Notes under the pieces: generated by a model
The model's input: the letters and a program-made list of their open reading frames with translations, nothing else
Databases searched by the model: none
What the model was told of the DNA's origin: nothing
Position numbers and translations under genes: made by a program
DNA from: Rhodanobacter sp. DHG33
Lineage (GTDB): Bacteria; Pseudomonadota; Gammaproteobacteria; Xanthomonadales; Rhodanobacteraceae
Assembly (NCBI RefSeq): GCF_014843005.1
Contig: NZ_JACYXM010000010.1
Span: forward strand, 27,395 to 91,394
Length of the DNA stretch: 64,000 bases
Direction of reading: 5' to 3'
In this document: positions 9,699-18,235 of the stretch, piece by piece
Layout: each line of letters starts with the position of its first letter
How positions within the stretch are numbered: position 1 is the first letter of the stretch

Positions 9699-10391
9699 TC
9701 AGTGCGATGGCGCAGCGGGTGCCGTCGCGACGAGATCCGGCAGTTCATGCTTGAAAGCCCGCTCCATGGAGTCCAGCGCGATGACGGTATCGCCTATCGA
9801 GGAGGCCATGGAGTTCACGGTATGCATGACTTCGATCGGCTGGAGGGTGCCGGCCTTCAGGTCGGCATCGATGTCGTTCATCTTCGAGTCCTGCAGGTTG
9901 ACGCTGGTATTGAACGAGACCCGCCGCTCGAAATCGCTCTGGTAAGCGTAGATCGTGGCGTAGTGGCGCAGCTGGCCGGCATCGATCCAGCCGGCCGACT
10001 GGTTGGCGACCGCCACGTCCCAGGCCTCGTGCCGCAGCTTCGGCAACTGCAGTCCCAGAGAGAAATCGCCTGACGTCTGCGCATCGATGTGCTGTTTGAT
10101 CGTGGCCGCGTCGGTGTGGTCCTTCACCGCCTGGACCAGGTAGTCGTCCAGCTGTGTCAGCATGGCCAGGCGTTGCGCATCGGCACCGCGCATCCGCTCG
10201 ATATCGGCGAGGTTGGTCTGCAGTTCCGCCTCGATCTGCGCACTGGCCGTGGCTGCCGCGTGCGTGCGATGCGTGTGTTCGATCCACGCCTCCAGTCCCA
10301 GCGCGGTAAGGATGCTGAGCACGATCATCAGATAGTGCTTGGCGAAGTCCTTGAAGGATGTCAGTTCGGCGTGCGGTGGTTCGAGATGCAT
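9699..10391 (-). CDS. Membrane-anchored paralogue, copy 1
   Basis: A 230-residue protein that I do not recognise as a named family. It starts MHLEPPHAEL, then has the block FAKHYLMIVLSILTALGL, one membrane helix at about residues 18-36, followed by EAWIEHTHRTH and a long, mostly helical, soluble part. A second conserved block reads RHEAWDVAVANQSAGWID near residue 120. Two paralogues lie at 11390-12085 and 12172-12855. The start ATG at 10391 has GGAG seven bases upstream. It is divergent from the DapB-like gene. The start resembles DUF6090-like anchors, but that is only an impression. Confidence 0.75.
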   Translation of the reverse strand: MHLEPPHAELTSFKDFAKHYLMIVLSILTALGLEAWIEHTHRTHAAATASAQIEAELQTNLADIERMRGADAQRLAMLTQLDDYLVQAVKDHTDAATIKQHIDAQTSGDFSLGLQLPKLRHEAWDVAVANQSAGWIDAGQLRHYATIYAYQSDFERRVSFNTSVNLQDSKMNDIDADLKAGTLQPIEVMHTVNSMASSIGDTVIALDSMERAFKHELPDLVATAPAAPSH

Positions 10392-10584
10392 GATGGCTCC
10401 AGCGAAGGCGGGACCGCACGAGCGTAGCGGATCGCCTGGTTCCGGTCTGCGCCAGTCGCGTCGGGCGCGGGTGCAGAAGTATGACGCCGGGTGTCTGCGT
10501 GGGTACCATCGGTCTCCATATGCCAGATAAATCAGTGATTGCCATGCCGCGTTCCGGCGTAGCGCATGGATCTGCGAGGTGACC

Positions 10585-11385
10585 ATGTCGTTGAAGGTAT
10601 GTCTTGCCGGCGCCACCGGCTGGGCCGGCTCGGAGCTGGCGTGCGGCATCGCCGCCAGCGCGGACCTGGAACTGGTCGCTGCGGTATCGCGCCGGCATGC
10701 CGGCCAACCTCTCGGTGACGCGCTGGGCGATGCCGGGATCGCCGCGCCGGTATTCGCCAGCGCATCCGAAGCGCTGTCCATGCCTTGCGATGTGTTCGTC
10801 GAATACACGCACCCCGACACCGCGCGAGCCAACGTGCTTGCCGCGCTGGAACGCGGCGCGCATGTAGTGGTGGGCACCTCCGGGCTGGGCGACGCGGACT
10901 ACGCGCGGATCGACGCCGTGGCGCGCGAGCGCGGCCGCGGCGTACTGGCCTGCGGCAACTTCGCCTTGACTGCGGTGCTGCTGATCAAGTTTTCCGAGAT
11001 GGCGGCGAAGATCCTGCCGCAGTGGGAAATCATCGATTACGCCTACGCCGGCAAGCCGGACGCGCCCAGCGGCACCGTGCGCGAGCTGGCCATGCGCATG
11101 GGCAAGGTGCGCCAGCCGCGGCTGGAAGTGCCGCTGGAAGAAACCCGCGGCCTGCGCGAGACACGCGGAGGCACCTTGGCCGGCAGCCAGGTGCATGCGG
11201 TGCGCCTGCCGGGCTTCGTGCTCGGCGCCGAAACCCTCTTCGGCCTGCCCGACCAGACCCTGAGCATCCGCCACAACGCGGGCGGCAGTGCGAAACCCTA
11301 TGTGGATGGCGCGCTGCTGGCGATCCGCAAGGTGCCGGGCCTTGTCGGCCTGCACCGCGGGCTGGACGCGGTGCTGGAGTTCTGA
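10585..11385 (+). CDS. DapB-family NAD(P)H reductase, altered active site
   Basis: A 266-residue protein with a Rossmann motif GATGWAGS, the DapB loop VVVGTSG, ACGNFALTAV and the lysine-containing KPDAPSGT. In classical 4-hydroxy-tetrahydrodipicolinate reductase this loop follows EAHHRHK; here it reads DYAYAGK. The catalytic His is therefore Tyr, while the Lys and PSGT are kept. It is clearly DapB-like but may act on another substrate, and the true lysine-pathway DapB is probably elsewhere. The ATG at 10585 follows GAGG by five bases; a GTG at 10579 is also in frame. It ends four bases from the converging copy 2 paralogue. Confidence 0.8.
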   Translation: MSLKVCLAGATGWAGSELACGIAASADLELVAAVSRRHAGQPLGDALGDAGIAAPVFASASEALSMPCDVFVEYTHPDTARANVLAALERGAHVVVGTSGLGDADYARIDAVARERGRGVLACGNFALTAVLLIKFSEMAAKILPQWEIIDYAYAGKPDAPSGTVRELAMRMGKVRQPRLEVPLEETRGLRETRGGTLAGSQVHAVRLPGFVLGAETLFGLPDQTLSIRHNAGGSAKPYVDGALLAIRKVPGLVGLHRGLDAVLEF

Positions 11386-11389
11386 ACGC

Positions 11390-12085
11390 TCAGGCGTGCC
11401 CGGCCTGCTCGGTCGGGTCCGTGCTCTCCGGAGACAGCGCCGCTTTGAGCGTGCCTACGAACAAGCGCAGGTTCTGCGTGGTCTGGTCGAGCATGGCGCG
11501 CATCTGGCTGATGGTGTGCAGGAAGTCGCGCGGCTGCACGTCGCCGGTATCCAGGTCGGCAATGGTGTTGACCATGGCCGAGCCGTTCATGATGAGCGAG
11601 GTGTTCTCGTTGAGCATGCTGAGGGTGTCGCGTTGGCTGGCGTAGGCGATGGAATAGCGTTGCATGCGATCGTGGTCGATCCAGCTGGCCGACTGGTCCG
11701 CCACCGCCACGTCCCACGCTTCGTGGCGCAACTGCGGAAAGTTGAGATTGAGATCGAAGCTATTGTGGGTCAGCGCCAGGATATGTTGCCTGATCGTCTC
11801 GTCCGGCACGTGCGTCTTGATATCGGTGGACACGGCATCGCGAATCGCGGTGAGCCGCTGCAACTGCGCGGAATCCTTCTTCAACGACGCTTCGGTCTGG
11901 CTGAGGTTGATGCGGATCTCCGCCTCGATCCGTGCGCTGGAAGCCGCGGCCGCATGCGCATGGTGCGCATGTTCGATCCACGCCTCCAGCCCCAGCGCCG
12001 TGAGGATGCTGAGGACGATCATCAGGTAATGCTTGGCGAAATCCCTGGAGGATTCCAGCCGGGTGTTCTGCGGCTCGATGTGCAT
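11390..12085 (-). CDS. Membrane-anchored paralogue, copy 2
   Basis: A 231-residue paralogue of the genes at 9699 and 12172. It begins MHIEPQNTRL and shares FAKHYLMIVLSILTALGL and EAWIEHAHHAHAA with them exactly or nearly so. RHEAWDVAVADQSASWID recurs near residue 120. Beyond the first 45 residues the sequences diverge strongly. A GGAGAG ribosome site precedes the ATG at 12085. The bases upstream of the start are almost the same as those upstream of copy 3, so the duplication included the leader and probably the promoter. Function unknown; likely an inner-membrane protein with a periplasmic helical domain. Confidence 0.78.
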   Translation of the reverse strand: MHIEPQNTRLESSRDFAKHYLMIVLSILTALGLEAWIEHAHHAHAAAASSARIEAEIRINLSQTEASLKKDSAQLQRLTAIRDAVSTDIKTHVPDETIRQHILALTHNSFDLNLNFPQLRHEAWDVAVADQSASWIDHDRMQRYSIAYASQRDTLSMLNENTSLIMNGSAMVNTIADLDTGDVQPRDFLHTISQMRAMLDQTTQNLRLFVGTLKAALSPESTDPTEQAGHA

Positions 12086-12171
12086 GCTCTCTCCGGCACA
12101 GGCTTGATCGGCTGTGAAGCGTAGCGGATTACCCGGCCGGGATTGCCGTGCGCGGCGCCGGGCGATGCCGC

Positions 12172-12855
12172 TTAGTGCGGCGCTCCGCCGCCGGCATCGT
12201 TGCCCAGCGCGTCCAGGAGGTGGTTTTCCAGTTGCTGGAGGTGCGACTGGGCTTCCGTCGAAGTGTGCAGCATTTGCCGCACGCTGCCGGCGAACTCGAG
12301 CGGATCCACGGAGGCGTCGAAGTCGATGCGCGTGTGCAGCCGCTCCATGGCCGGTACGTCGAGCAGGATGACGCCGTCGTGCGTGAACCAGTCCGAGGTT
12401 TCGCGCAGGTCGGCGTAGGCCTGGGAATAGCGGCGCAACTGGGCGTCGTCGATCCAGCTGGCCGACTGGTTGGCCACGGCCACGTCCCAGGATTGCGAGG
12501 CGAACGTCGGCCAGTTGATGCTCAGCGTGAAGGCGCTTTTCTGCGCCTGGATATGCTGGTTGATCGTCGCGGCGGGCAGGTTGCCGTGGATGTCTGCGGC
12601 GACGGTTGCGTCGAGGTGCTGCAGCGGAGCCATCAGCCTCTCGTTGGACTTGATCGATTTGCGTATGTCGGCCAGGTTCGCCAGCAATTCGGTGCGGATG
12701 TGCTGGTTGGCTTCCTCGGCTGCGCGGGCGTGGTGCGCGTGTTCGATCCACGCCTCCAGCCCCAGGGCGGTGAGGATGCTGAGCACGATCATCAGGTAGT
12801 GCTTGGCGAAATCCCTGGTGGATCCCAGCCGGGCGTTTGGCGGCTCGATGTGCAT
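12172..12855 (-). CDS. Membrane-anchored paralogue, copy 3
   Basis: A 227-residue third member of the local family (MHIEPPNARL start, single N-terminal membrane helix, SQSWDVAVANQSASWID in the middle). It is separated from copy 2 by 86 bases and lies upstream of it on the same strand. A GGAGGG ribosome site precedes the ATG at 12855. A run of nine G lies 106 bases upstream of the start. The gene is unrecognised beyond its paralogues. Confidence 0.78.
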   Translation of the reverse strand: MHIEPPNARLGSTRDFAKHYLMIVLSILTALGLEAWIEHAHHARAAEEANQHIRTELLANLADIRKSIKSNERLMAPLQHLDATVAADIHGNLPAATINQHIQAQKSAFTLSINWPTFASQSWDVAVANQSASWIDDAQLRRYSQAYADLRETSDWFTHDGVILLDVPAMERLHTRIDFDASVDPLEFAGSVRQMLHTSTEAQSHLQQLENHLLDALGNDAGGGAPH

Positions 12856-12960
12856 GCTCCCTCCGGCATGGGCTTGGTCGGCTGTGAAGCGTAACGGATC
12901 GTTACTTCCGCAAGCGACTGGCGGTTTCGGTCATCTGCATACGGGCGAACCTTCTGGCTC

Positions 12961-12969
12961 GGGGGGGGG
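12961..12969. repeat. G9 homopolymer tract
   Basis: Nine consecutive G occur in the 234-base interval between copy 3 of the paralogue family (start 12855) and the membrane protein ending at 13090. No gene is evident in that interval. Such a tract can slip during replication and alter promoter spacing, or can be a sequencing weak spot. Confidence 0.6.
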
Positions 12970-13089
12970 CTGCGGGAACGTCACAAGCGAAATGCGGCCG
13001 CTTGCGAATGGGGGCGGCCAGACTCTGCAGGGGATAAGGGATTGCGAACGCATCGCTCCGGCACGGAACCGGTGAAAAGGCAGGGCGGC

Positions 13090-13550
13090 TCAGCCCACCA
13101 GGCGTCGCCCCGGACGTAATCCGAGCAACCAGGTCGCAGCCACGCAGCCTCCCAGCGACAACAGCCACCCTGCCGCGGATGAACCGGCCGTGGGCAGCAA
13201 CGGACGGAATGCAGGAAGCCAGGCAGCGCCATAGTCGGCGGTCACCACGCCAGCCGCTATGACCAGCACGATGCCCAGCACGCTGGTCAGGATGAACTCG
13301 AAGCGCGAATCGGCGGCTTCGTCGCGCGCCGGCGCAGCGGCCACCCGCGCCGCCATCTGCTGAGCGAAATCATCGGGCAGGGCCGATGGCATGGGCTCGC
13401 GCAATGTGCGTGCCAGCATGCGGTAGCGGCGCACACGGTGATCGCCGCTGGACGGATCGAGACCGAGGCGCTCGGCCTGCAAGGCGCGCTCCTGCGCCTG
13501 CCATTCGCGCTCCTGCGCGGGGTCGTCGAAAGGGATGATGTCGTCGTGGT

Positions 13551-13554
<4 letters not shown>
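13090..13554 (-). CDS. Putative anti-sigma-like membrane protein
   Basis: A 154-residue protein translationally coupled (ATGA overlap) to the ECF sigma factor upstream. The N-terminal 80 residues are charged and cytosolic in appearance (MNHDDIIPFDDPAQEREW). Two hydrophobic helices follow at about 90-110 and 125-145. There is no HxxxCxxC zinc anti-sigma motif. The position next to the sigma gene suggests a regulator of it; the sequence alone does not prove this. Confidence 0.7.
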
Positions 13555-14129
<575 letters not shown>

Positions 14130-14249
14130 GACGCAAGGGATACAGGCAGGCGCGCAACGGTTGCAGCGCATCCACTGCAACCGTTGGCCGGCGGCCGGTA
14201 TCCATGTCCCCGAAGGCCATTATTTCCACTTATCTACCCGGAGGTTCCC

Positions 14250-14573
14250 ATGCACATCGAGCTGGTTCCGATTTCGCTGTTTGTCTGTATTGCCTACGCC
14301 ATCAAGGTCTGCGTCGACGCGATGGTGCGCCGGCGCGTGGTGACCGCGGGCAGCTCGCCCGAACTGGTGGCCTCCCTGCTGCGCGAAGAAGAGCTGCGCC
14401 GCCGCCATTCCTCGCTGCGCTGGGGCATCGTACTGCTGTCGGTGGCGCTGGGCTTCGGCCTGATCCAGTGGTTCGGCTGGCAGGACGTCACGCCGGGGCT
14501 GGTGGCCGTGCTGGCCGGCGCCACGGGGCTTGGCAACCTGGTGTTCTACCTGGTGGCGCGCAAGCTGGGCTGA
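14250..14573 (+). CDS. Small membrane protein of DUF6249 type
   Basis: A 107-residue protein with three hydrophobic helices (LVPISLFVCIAYAIKV, WGIVLLSVALGFGLIQW, GLVAVLAGATGLGNLVFYLVA) and a charged cytosolic stretch between the first two (LREEELRRRHSS). GGAGG precedes the ATG at 14250. It is divergent from the sigma factor gene and may be one of its targets (inference). The DUF6249 label is tentative. Confidence 0.75.
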   Translation: MHIELVPISLFVCIAYAIKVCVDAMVRRRVVTAGSSPELVASLLREEELRRRHSSLRWGIVLLSVALGFGLIQWFGWQDVTPGLVAVLAGATGLGNLVFYLVARKLG

Positions 14574-14588
14574 GTCTGATGTGGGTCA

Positions 14589-14623
14589 AAAGCGAAGCCC
14601 GGGGCTGGCCCGGGCTTCGCTTT
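14589..14623. terminator. Bidirectional terminator between convergent genes
   Basis: A 15-bp perfect stem (14589-14603 with 14609-14623) with a five-base loop is flanked by A and T runs. It separates the small membrane protein on the plus strand from ohr on the minus strand. Confidence 0.85.
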
Positions 14624-14646
14624 GCACGAGGATCGCTGCGGCGGGC

Positions 14647-15072
14647 TCAGGCCACGACCAGCTTCACGTCGATGTTGCCGCGGGTGGCGTTGGAATACGG
14701 GCAGACGACGTGGGCCTTCTGCACCAGCGCCTCCACTTCCTCGCGCGACATGCCGGGCACGTGGATCTTCAGTTCCACCTCGATGCCGAAGCCGGTGGGA
14801 ATCTGGCCGATGCCGACCGCGCCTTCGATGGAGGTGTCGGCGGGCAGCGTGTGCTTGTCCTGGCCGGCGACGAATTTCATGGCGCCGAGGAAGCAGGCCG
14901 AGTAACCGGCCGCGAACAATTGCTCGGGGTTGGTGCCGGTGGCGCCGTTGCCGCCGAGTTCTTTCGGCACGGTCAGCTTGACGTCGAGCACGCCGTCGGA
15001 GGAGGTGGCGTGGCCGTCGCGGCCGCCGGTGGCTTTGGCATGGGCGCGGTACAGGACTTTTTCGATGGACAT
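14647..15072 (-). CDS. ohr: Organic hydroperoxide resistance protein (OsmC/Ohr family)
   Basis: A 141-residue thiol peroxidase that reduces organic and lipid hydroperoxides, typically with lipoylated partners. The two redox cysteines are C60 ([12 protein letters not shown]) and C124 ([12 protein letters not shown]), as in characterised Ohr proteins. The start ATG at 15072 matches the family start ([10 protein letters not shown]); the open frame continues upstream through the AT-rich operator and is not coding. The regulator gene ohrR lies just upstream on the same strand, and a palindromic operator candidate lies about 90-115 bases before the start. Confidence 0.95.
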   Translation of the reverse strand: MSIEKVLYRAHAKATGGRDGHATSSDGVLDVKLTVPKELGGNGATGTNPEQLFAAGYSACFLGAMKFVAGQDKHTLPADTSIEGAVGIGQIPTGFGIEVELKIHVPGMSREEVEALVQKAHVVCPYSNATRGNIDVKLVVA

Positions 15073-15160
15073 GGTGGTTGCCTCTCGGGTGGGTGGCTGT
15101 GTCATCAGCCTGGGGGATGGTGTGTGAGCGCTTGGTGTGCTTCGGGTTAAAGTTATAGCG

Positions 15161-15186
15161 TTATTTAATAGCGCACTACTTAATAA
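15161..15186. promoter_or_regulatory. Candidate OhrR operator/promoter of ohr
   Basis: An AT-rich near-palindrome TTAATAG-CGCA-CTAcTTAA (one inserted base) sits in otherwise GC-rich DNA between ohrR and ohr. It shares the core TAG/CTA halves with the perfect palindrome before ohrR. OhrR-type repressors bind such AT-rich inverted repeats. Assignment is by position and resemblance. Confidence 0.6.
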
Positions 15187-15214
15187 AGCGTTGAAATTCC
15201 TGTGGCGGCCGTTC

Positions 15215-15676
15215 TCAGGAATCGCTGGACAGGTGGGAGCGCAGCCGGTCGAGGTCGCGCTTGAGGCCACGCAGCTCGTCCGCTTTGCAGCCGGCGGCGC
15301 ACAGCACTTCGTTCGGCACGGCGTTGGCGCGTTTCTTCAGCGCGCGCCCTTCCGCGGTAAGCGTGATCACCACCTGGCGCTCGTCCTCGGCCGAACGGAC
15401 GCGGTCGAGCAGGCCGGCGGCCTGCAGCCGCTTGAGCAGGGGCGTGAGCGTGGCCGAATCCAGGTACAGCCGCTCGCCGATCTCCGACACGGTCAGACCA
15501 TCGCGCTCCCACAGCACCAGCATCACCAGGTATTGCGGATAGGTGAGTTCCAGCGCATGCAGCAGCTTGCGGTAGAGCTTGCCCATCGCCAGATTCGCCG
15601 CATACAGCGCAAAGCAGACCTGCTGGTCGAGCAGCAAGGGGGAGTTCGCGGTGGCCGTGGCGGGGCGAGTCTTCAT
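15215..15676 (-). CDS. ohrR: MarR-family peroxide-sensing repressor OhrR
   Basis: A 153-residue winged-helix repressor. The reactive cysteine is C21 in [18 protein letters not shown], matching the sensing Cys of Xanthomonas-type OhrR. The helix-turn-helix includes [24 protein letters not shown] and the wing [10 protein letters not shown]. Two more cysteines near the C terminus (LCAAGC) could form the mixed disulfide with the sensing Cys. It sits upstream of ohr in the same orientation and is probably autoregulated by the palindrome immediately before its start. Confidence 0.94.
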   Translation of the reverse strand: MKTRPATATANSPLLLDQQVCFALYAANLAMGKLYRKLLHALELTYPQYLVMLVLWERDGLTVSEIGERLYLDSATLTPLLKRLQAAGLLDRVRSAEDERQVVITLTAEGRALKKRANAVPNEVLCAAGCKADELRGLKRDLDRLRSHLSSDS

Positions 15677-15686
15677 GGGTGCAATA

Positions 15687-15704
15687 TAAATAGCGTGCTA
15701 TTTA
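15687..15704. promoter_or_regulatory. Perfect 18-bp palindrome, candidate OhrR operator
   Basis: TAAATAGC-GT-GCTATTTA ends 11 bases upstream of the ohrR ATG. It lies inside a longer near-perfect repeat (15681-15709, GCAAT...ATTGC) with one extra base. Its AT content stands out from the surrounding DNA. The position fits autorepression of ohrR. Confidence 0.75.
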
Positions 15705-15851
15705 ATTGCAAGATAATTTTCTGCGACGGAAGGCGGTGTGCCGGTCGAGTGTGTCGGCTTGGCTGCCCTCGGGTGGGTTGTGTTGCTCAGGTGATCGCCG
15801 GTGTCGACGAAGCCGCCCGAACCTGCGTCTGCCGGGCGGTCATGGAACCAA

Positions 15852-15873
15852 GGCCGGATCCCTCGATCCGGCC
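15852..15873. terminator. Stem-loop downstream of the His/Met-rich gene
   Basis: GGCCGGAT and ATCCGGCC enclose a six-base loop, 26 bases past the stop of the minus-strand gene. There is no T run, so it is only a possible terminator or RNA-stabilising hairpin. Confidence 0.4.
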
Positions 15874-15898
15874 CCGGTTGCGCATGGGCGCGGCAAGC

Positions 15899-16192
15899 TC
15901 AGTGCTTGTGATGGGTCTTGGCGTGGCCCTTGGCCTCGTGCTTGCCCTTGTTCTTGCTGCTGGCGACCGGGCTGACGGTCTTGCCGACCTTGGTACCGTT
16001 GGCCTTGGCCATGTGTGCGGTGCCGGACACCGCGTCGCCATGCATGTCCTGGTTCATGTGCATCGATGACATGGGCATGGACGAATGGTCGGAAGGGGCG
16101 TGGCCGCCGCTGTGCTGCGGGGCGGCAAGCGCGTACGAGACAGGCAGCGCGAAAACGCTGGCGATCAGTGCGGCGGCGATGGTCTTGGTCAT
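15899..16192 (-). CDS. Secreted His/Met-rich small protein
   Basis: A 97-residue protein with a signal peptide (MTKTIAAALIASVFALPVSYALA). It is followed by a His/Met/Ser-rich segment (HSGGHAPSDHSSMPMSSMHM) and a Lys/His-rich tail ending HAKTHHKH. GGAGG lies seven bases before the ATG at 16192. Clusters of Met and His suggest copper or other soft-metal binding in the periplasm, but no known domain is recognised and no metal-transport gene is adjacent. Confidence 0.75.
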   Translation of the reverse strand: MTKTIAAALIASVFALPVSYALAAPQHSGGHAPSDHSSMPMSSMHMNQDMHGDAVSGTAHMAKANGTKVGKTVSPVASSKNKGKHEAKGHAKTHHKH

Positions 16193-16338
16193 GACGTAAC
16201 CTCCATTTGGGCAGGCCATGGGGGCATGGCCCCATCACCATAGGCCGGGATCCGGCCTGCAGGATGAATGGCGGATGTTCGCAAAAAGATACGATTCGCC
16301 GTGCTGCACGATGGCCCGCAGTGATGTGTGCTGTCGTG

Positions 16339-17427
16339 TCAGACGGTGTCGAACAAATCCCGCTGCGCCGCGTAACTGTCGGCATCGACGAAGCCGGACA
16401 AGCCCACGCCGACCAGGCGGTAGCGGCTGTCGGCAGGGCGCTCCACGCGTGCGCGCAGGGCGCAGGCCAGCTCGGCCAGTTCGCGCTCCGAACCCGGCCG
16501 CTGTGTGGGTGTGAGGCTGCGCGTGAGTGTGTGGAAATCCGCGGTCTTCAGCTTCAGCACCACGGTGCGTGCGATGCGCCCCTCCTGTGCCTCGCGCTGG
16601 TGCGCGGCCCAGGCCTTTTCGGCGAGGCGGCGGATGTGCGGCTCGAGCTCATCCAGCGTGAGGTCGTGCTCGAAGGTGTCCTCCGCGGATACCTGCAAGG
16701 TGGGGCGGTCGGGCGTCACCGGGTGATCGTCGATGCCCAGCGACAGCTCGTGCAGGCGTCGCCCCCAACGGCCGAAGCGCTGCTCCAGCTCTTCCGCCGC
16801 GAACGCGCGCAAGTCGCCCACGGTGTCCAGGCCCAGCGCGGTCAGCTTGCCTTCCATCACCTTGCCCACGCCGGGCAGGCGACCGATCGGCAGCGGGGCG
16901 AGGAAATCCAGCACTTCCCGCGGGCGCACCACGAACAGGCCGTCGGGCTTGCGGAAGTCCGAGGCGATCTTGGCGAGGAACTTGTTCGGCGCCACGCCGG
17001 CGGAGGCCGTGAGTTGCGTTTCCTCGCGTATCGCCGCGCGTATCGCTTCGGCGGTGGCCGTGGCCGAGGGCAGGTCGGTCTTCGTCTCGGTGACGTCGAG
17101 GTAGGCCTCGTCCAGCGACAACGGCTCGATCAGCTCCGTGTGCCGCGCGAAGATCGCCTGCACCTGCCGCGACACCGCCTTGTAGCGCGTGAAATCCGGC
17201 GGCACGAAGATCGCCTGCGGGCACAGCCGCTCCGCGCGCACGGCCGGCATGGCCGAACGCACGCCGAACTTGCGCGCCTCGTAGCTCGCCGCGCACACCA
17301 CCGAACGCGCGCCTTTCCACGCCACCACGACCGGCAGTCCGCGCAGCGAAGGATCGTCGCGCTGTTCCACCGATGCGTAGAACGCATCCATGTCGATGTG
17401 GAGGATTTTGCGCGGCGGAGCGGACAC
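16339..17427 (-). CDS. dinB: DNA polymerase IV (Y-family)
   Basis: A 362-residue translesion polymerase. The catalytic carboxylates lie in ILHIDMDAFYASVEQ (D12) and SLDEAYLDVT. Helix-hairpin-helix residues IGRLPGVGKVMEGKL follow, then a little-finger domain with DHPVTPDRPTLQVSAEDTF. The likely start is the GTG at 17427 (reading SAPPRKILHID), because no ATG stands at the family start and upstream residues have no homology. It is divergent from the gene at 17522. The C terminus lacks an obvious beta-clamp motif, though I cannot exclude a weak one. Confidence 0.93.
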   Translation of the reverse strand: MSAPPRKILHIDMDAFYASVEQRDDPSLRGLPVVVAWKGARSVVCAASYEARKFGVRSAMPAVRAERLCPQAIFVPPDFTRYKAVSRQVQAIFARHTELIEPLSLDEAYLDVTETKTDLPSATATAEAIRAAIREETQLTASAGVAPNKFLAKIASDFRKPDGLFVVRPREVLDFLAPLPIGRLPGVGKVMEGKLTALGLDTVGDLRAFAAEELEQRFGRWGRRLHELSLGIDDHPVTPDRPTLQVSAEDTFEHDLTLDELEPHIRRLAEKAWAAHQREAQEGRIARTVVLKLKTADFHTLTRSLTPTQRPGSERELAELACALRARVERPADSRYRLVGVGLSGFVDADSYAAQRDLFDTV

Positions 17428-17521
17428 GATGCGGTCGATGGATGCCCGATGAGGAACCAATTCTAGACTGCCGAGTCGAAGCCGCACGAGCCGGTGGGCG
17501 CGGGCTGGTCGAGGAGGGGCG

Positions 17522-18235
17522 ATGCACAAGGTATGGCTGATGGGAACGACAGTGCTGATGTCGGGCTGGCTGATGGCGGCGCATGCGGCCGACGACAGCG
17601 ATGCGCAATGGGCGCAGTCATGCCCAGGCATGGCGGCATGGGCCAAGGTGCAGGAGACCAGGGTCGCCGCGGAGAGGAAAGTGCATCCGCCAGCGAGCCC
17701 CAGCCAGCCGATGCTGCGCAAGGCGTTGTTGCAGATGGGCGACGCGGATGCGAAGGCCCGCAATGCGGCCATCGCTGGCGGCAGCAAGGATCCCGCGCTG
17801 TTCAAGGCGGCGTACGACGTCGATGGCCGCAATTTGCCGCGCATCAGGCAGATCGATGCGGCGCAGGGTTTCCCCACGCCTGCGCAGGTGGGCAGCGATG
17901 GCATGCATGCGGCATGGCAGCTCGTGCAGCACGCCGACCGCGACCCGGGCTTCCAGGCGCATGTGCTGGAGGAACTGCAGGGCCGCCCCGGCCATGGCGG
18001 TGTCGACGCGCAGGAGTACGCCACGCTCACCGACCGCGTGCTGCTGGCACAGCACAAGCTGCAGCGCTACGGCACCCAGTTCGACCCCGCGGGTATCAAG
18101 GACGGCGAACTGAAACCCAGCCCCATGGAGGACGCTGGTCGCGTGGACCAGCGTCGCGCTGCTGCGGGCCTTCCGCCGCTGGCCGATTACGAGTGCCTGC
18201 TGCGGGTGGTCTACAAGGTGCCGGCGAAGTCCTGA
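17522..18235 (+). CDS. Secreted DUF6624-like protein
   Basis: A 237-residue protein with a signal peptide (MHKVWLMGTTVLMSGWLMAAHAA). The mature part has repeated helical stretches, including RIRQIDAAQGFPTPAQVGSDGMHAAWQLVQHAD and YATLTDRVLLAQHKLQRYGTQF. Together these match the DUF6624 pattern, whose function is unknown. The C terminus overlaps the converging ATP-grasp gene by 25 bases. Confidence 0.75.
   Translation: MHKVWLMGTTVLMSGWLMAAHAADDSDAQWAQSCPGMAAWAKVQETRVAAERKVHPPASPSQPMLRKALLQMGDADAKARNAAIAGGSKDPALFKAAYDVDGRNLPRIRQIDAAQGFPTPAQVGSDGMHAAWQLVQHADRDPGFQAHVLEELQGRPGHGGVDAQEYATLTDRVLLAQHKLQRYGTQFDPAGIKDGELKPSPMEDAGRVDQRRAAAGLPPLADYECLLRVVYKVPAKS

Noticed and set aside
9699..12855. The paralogue block as a prophage or mobile island
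   Set aside because: There is no integrase, tRNA junction, terminal repeat or change in base composition that I can see.
15137..15270. Upstream extension of ohr across the AT-rich interval
   Set aside because: The extra residues have no family match and would overlap the operator and the end of ohrR. The ATG at 15072 is the family start.
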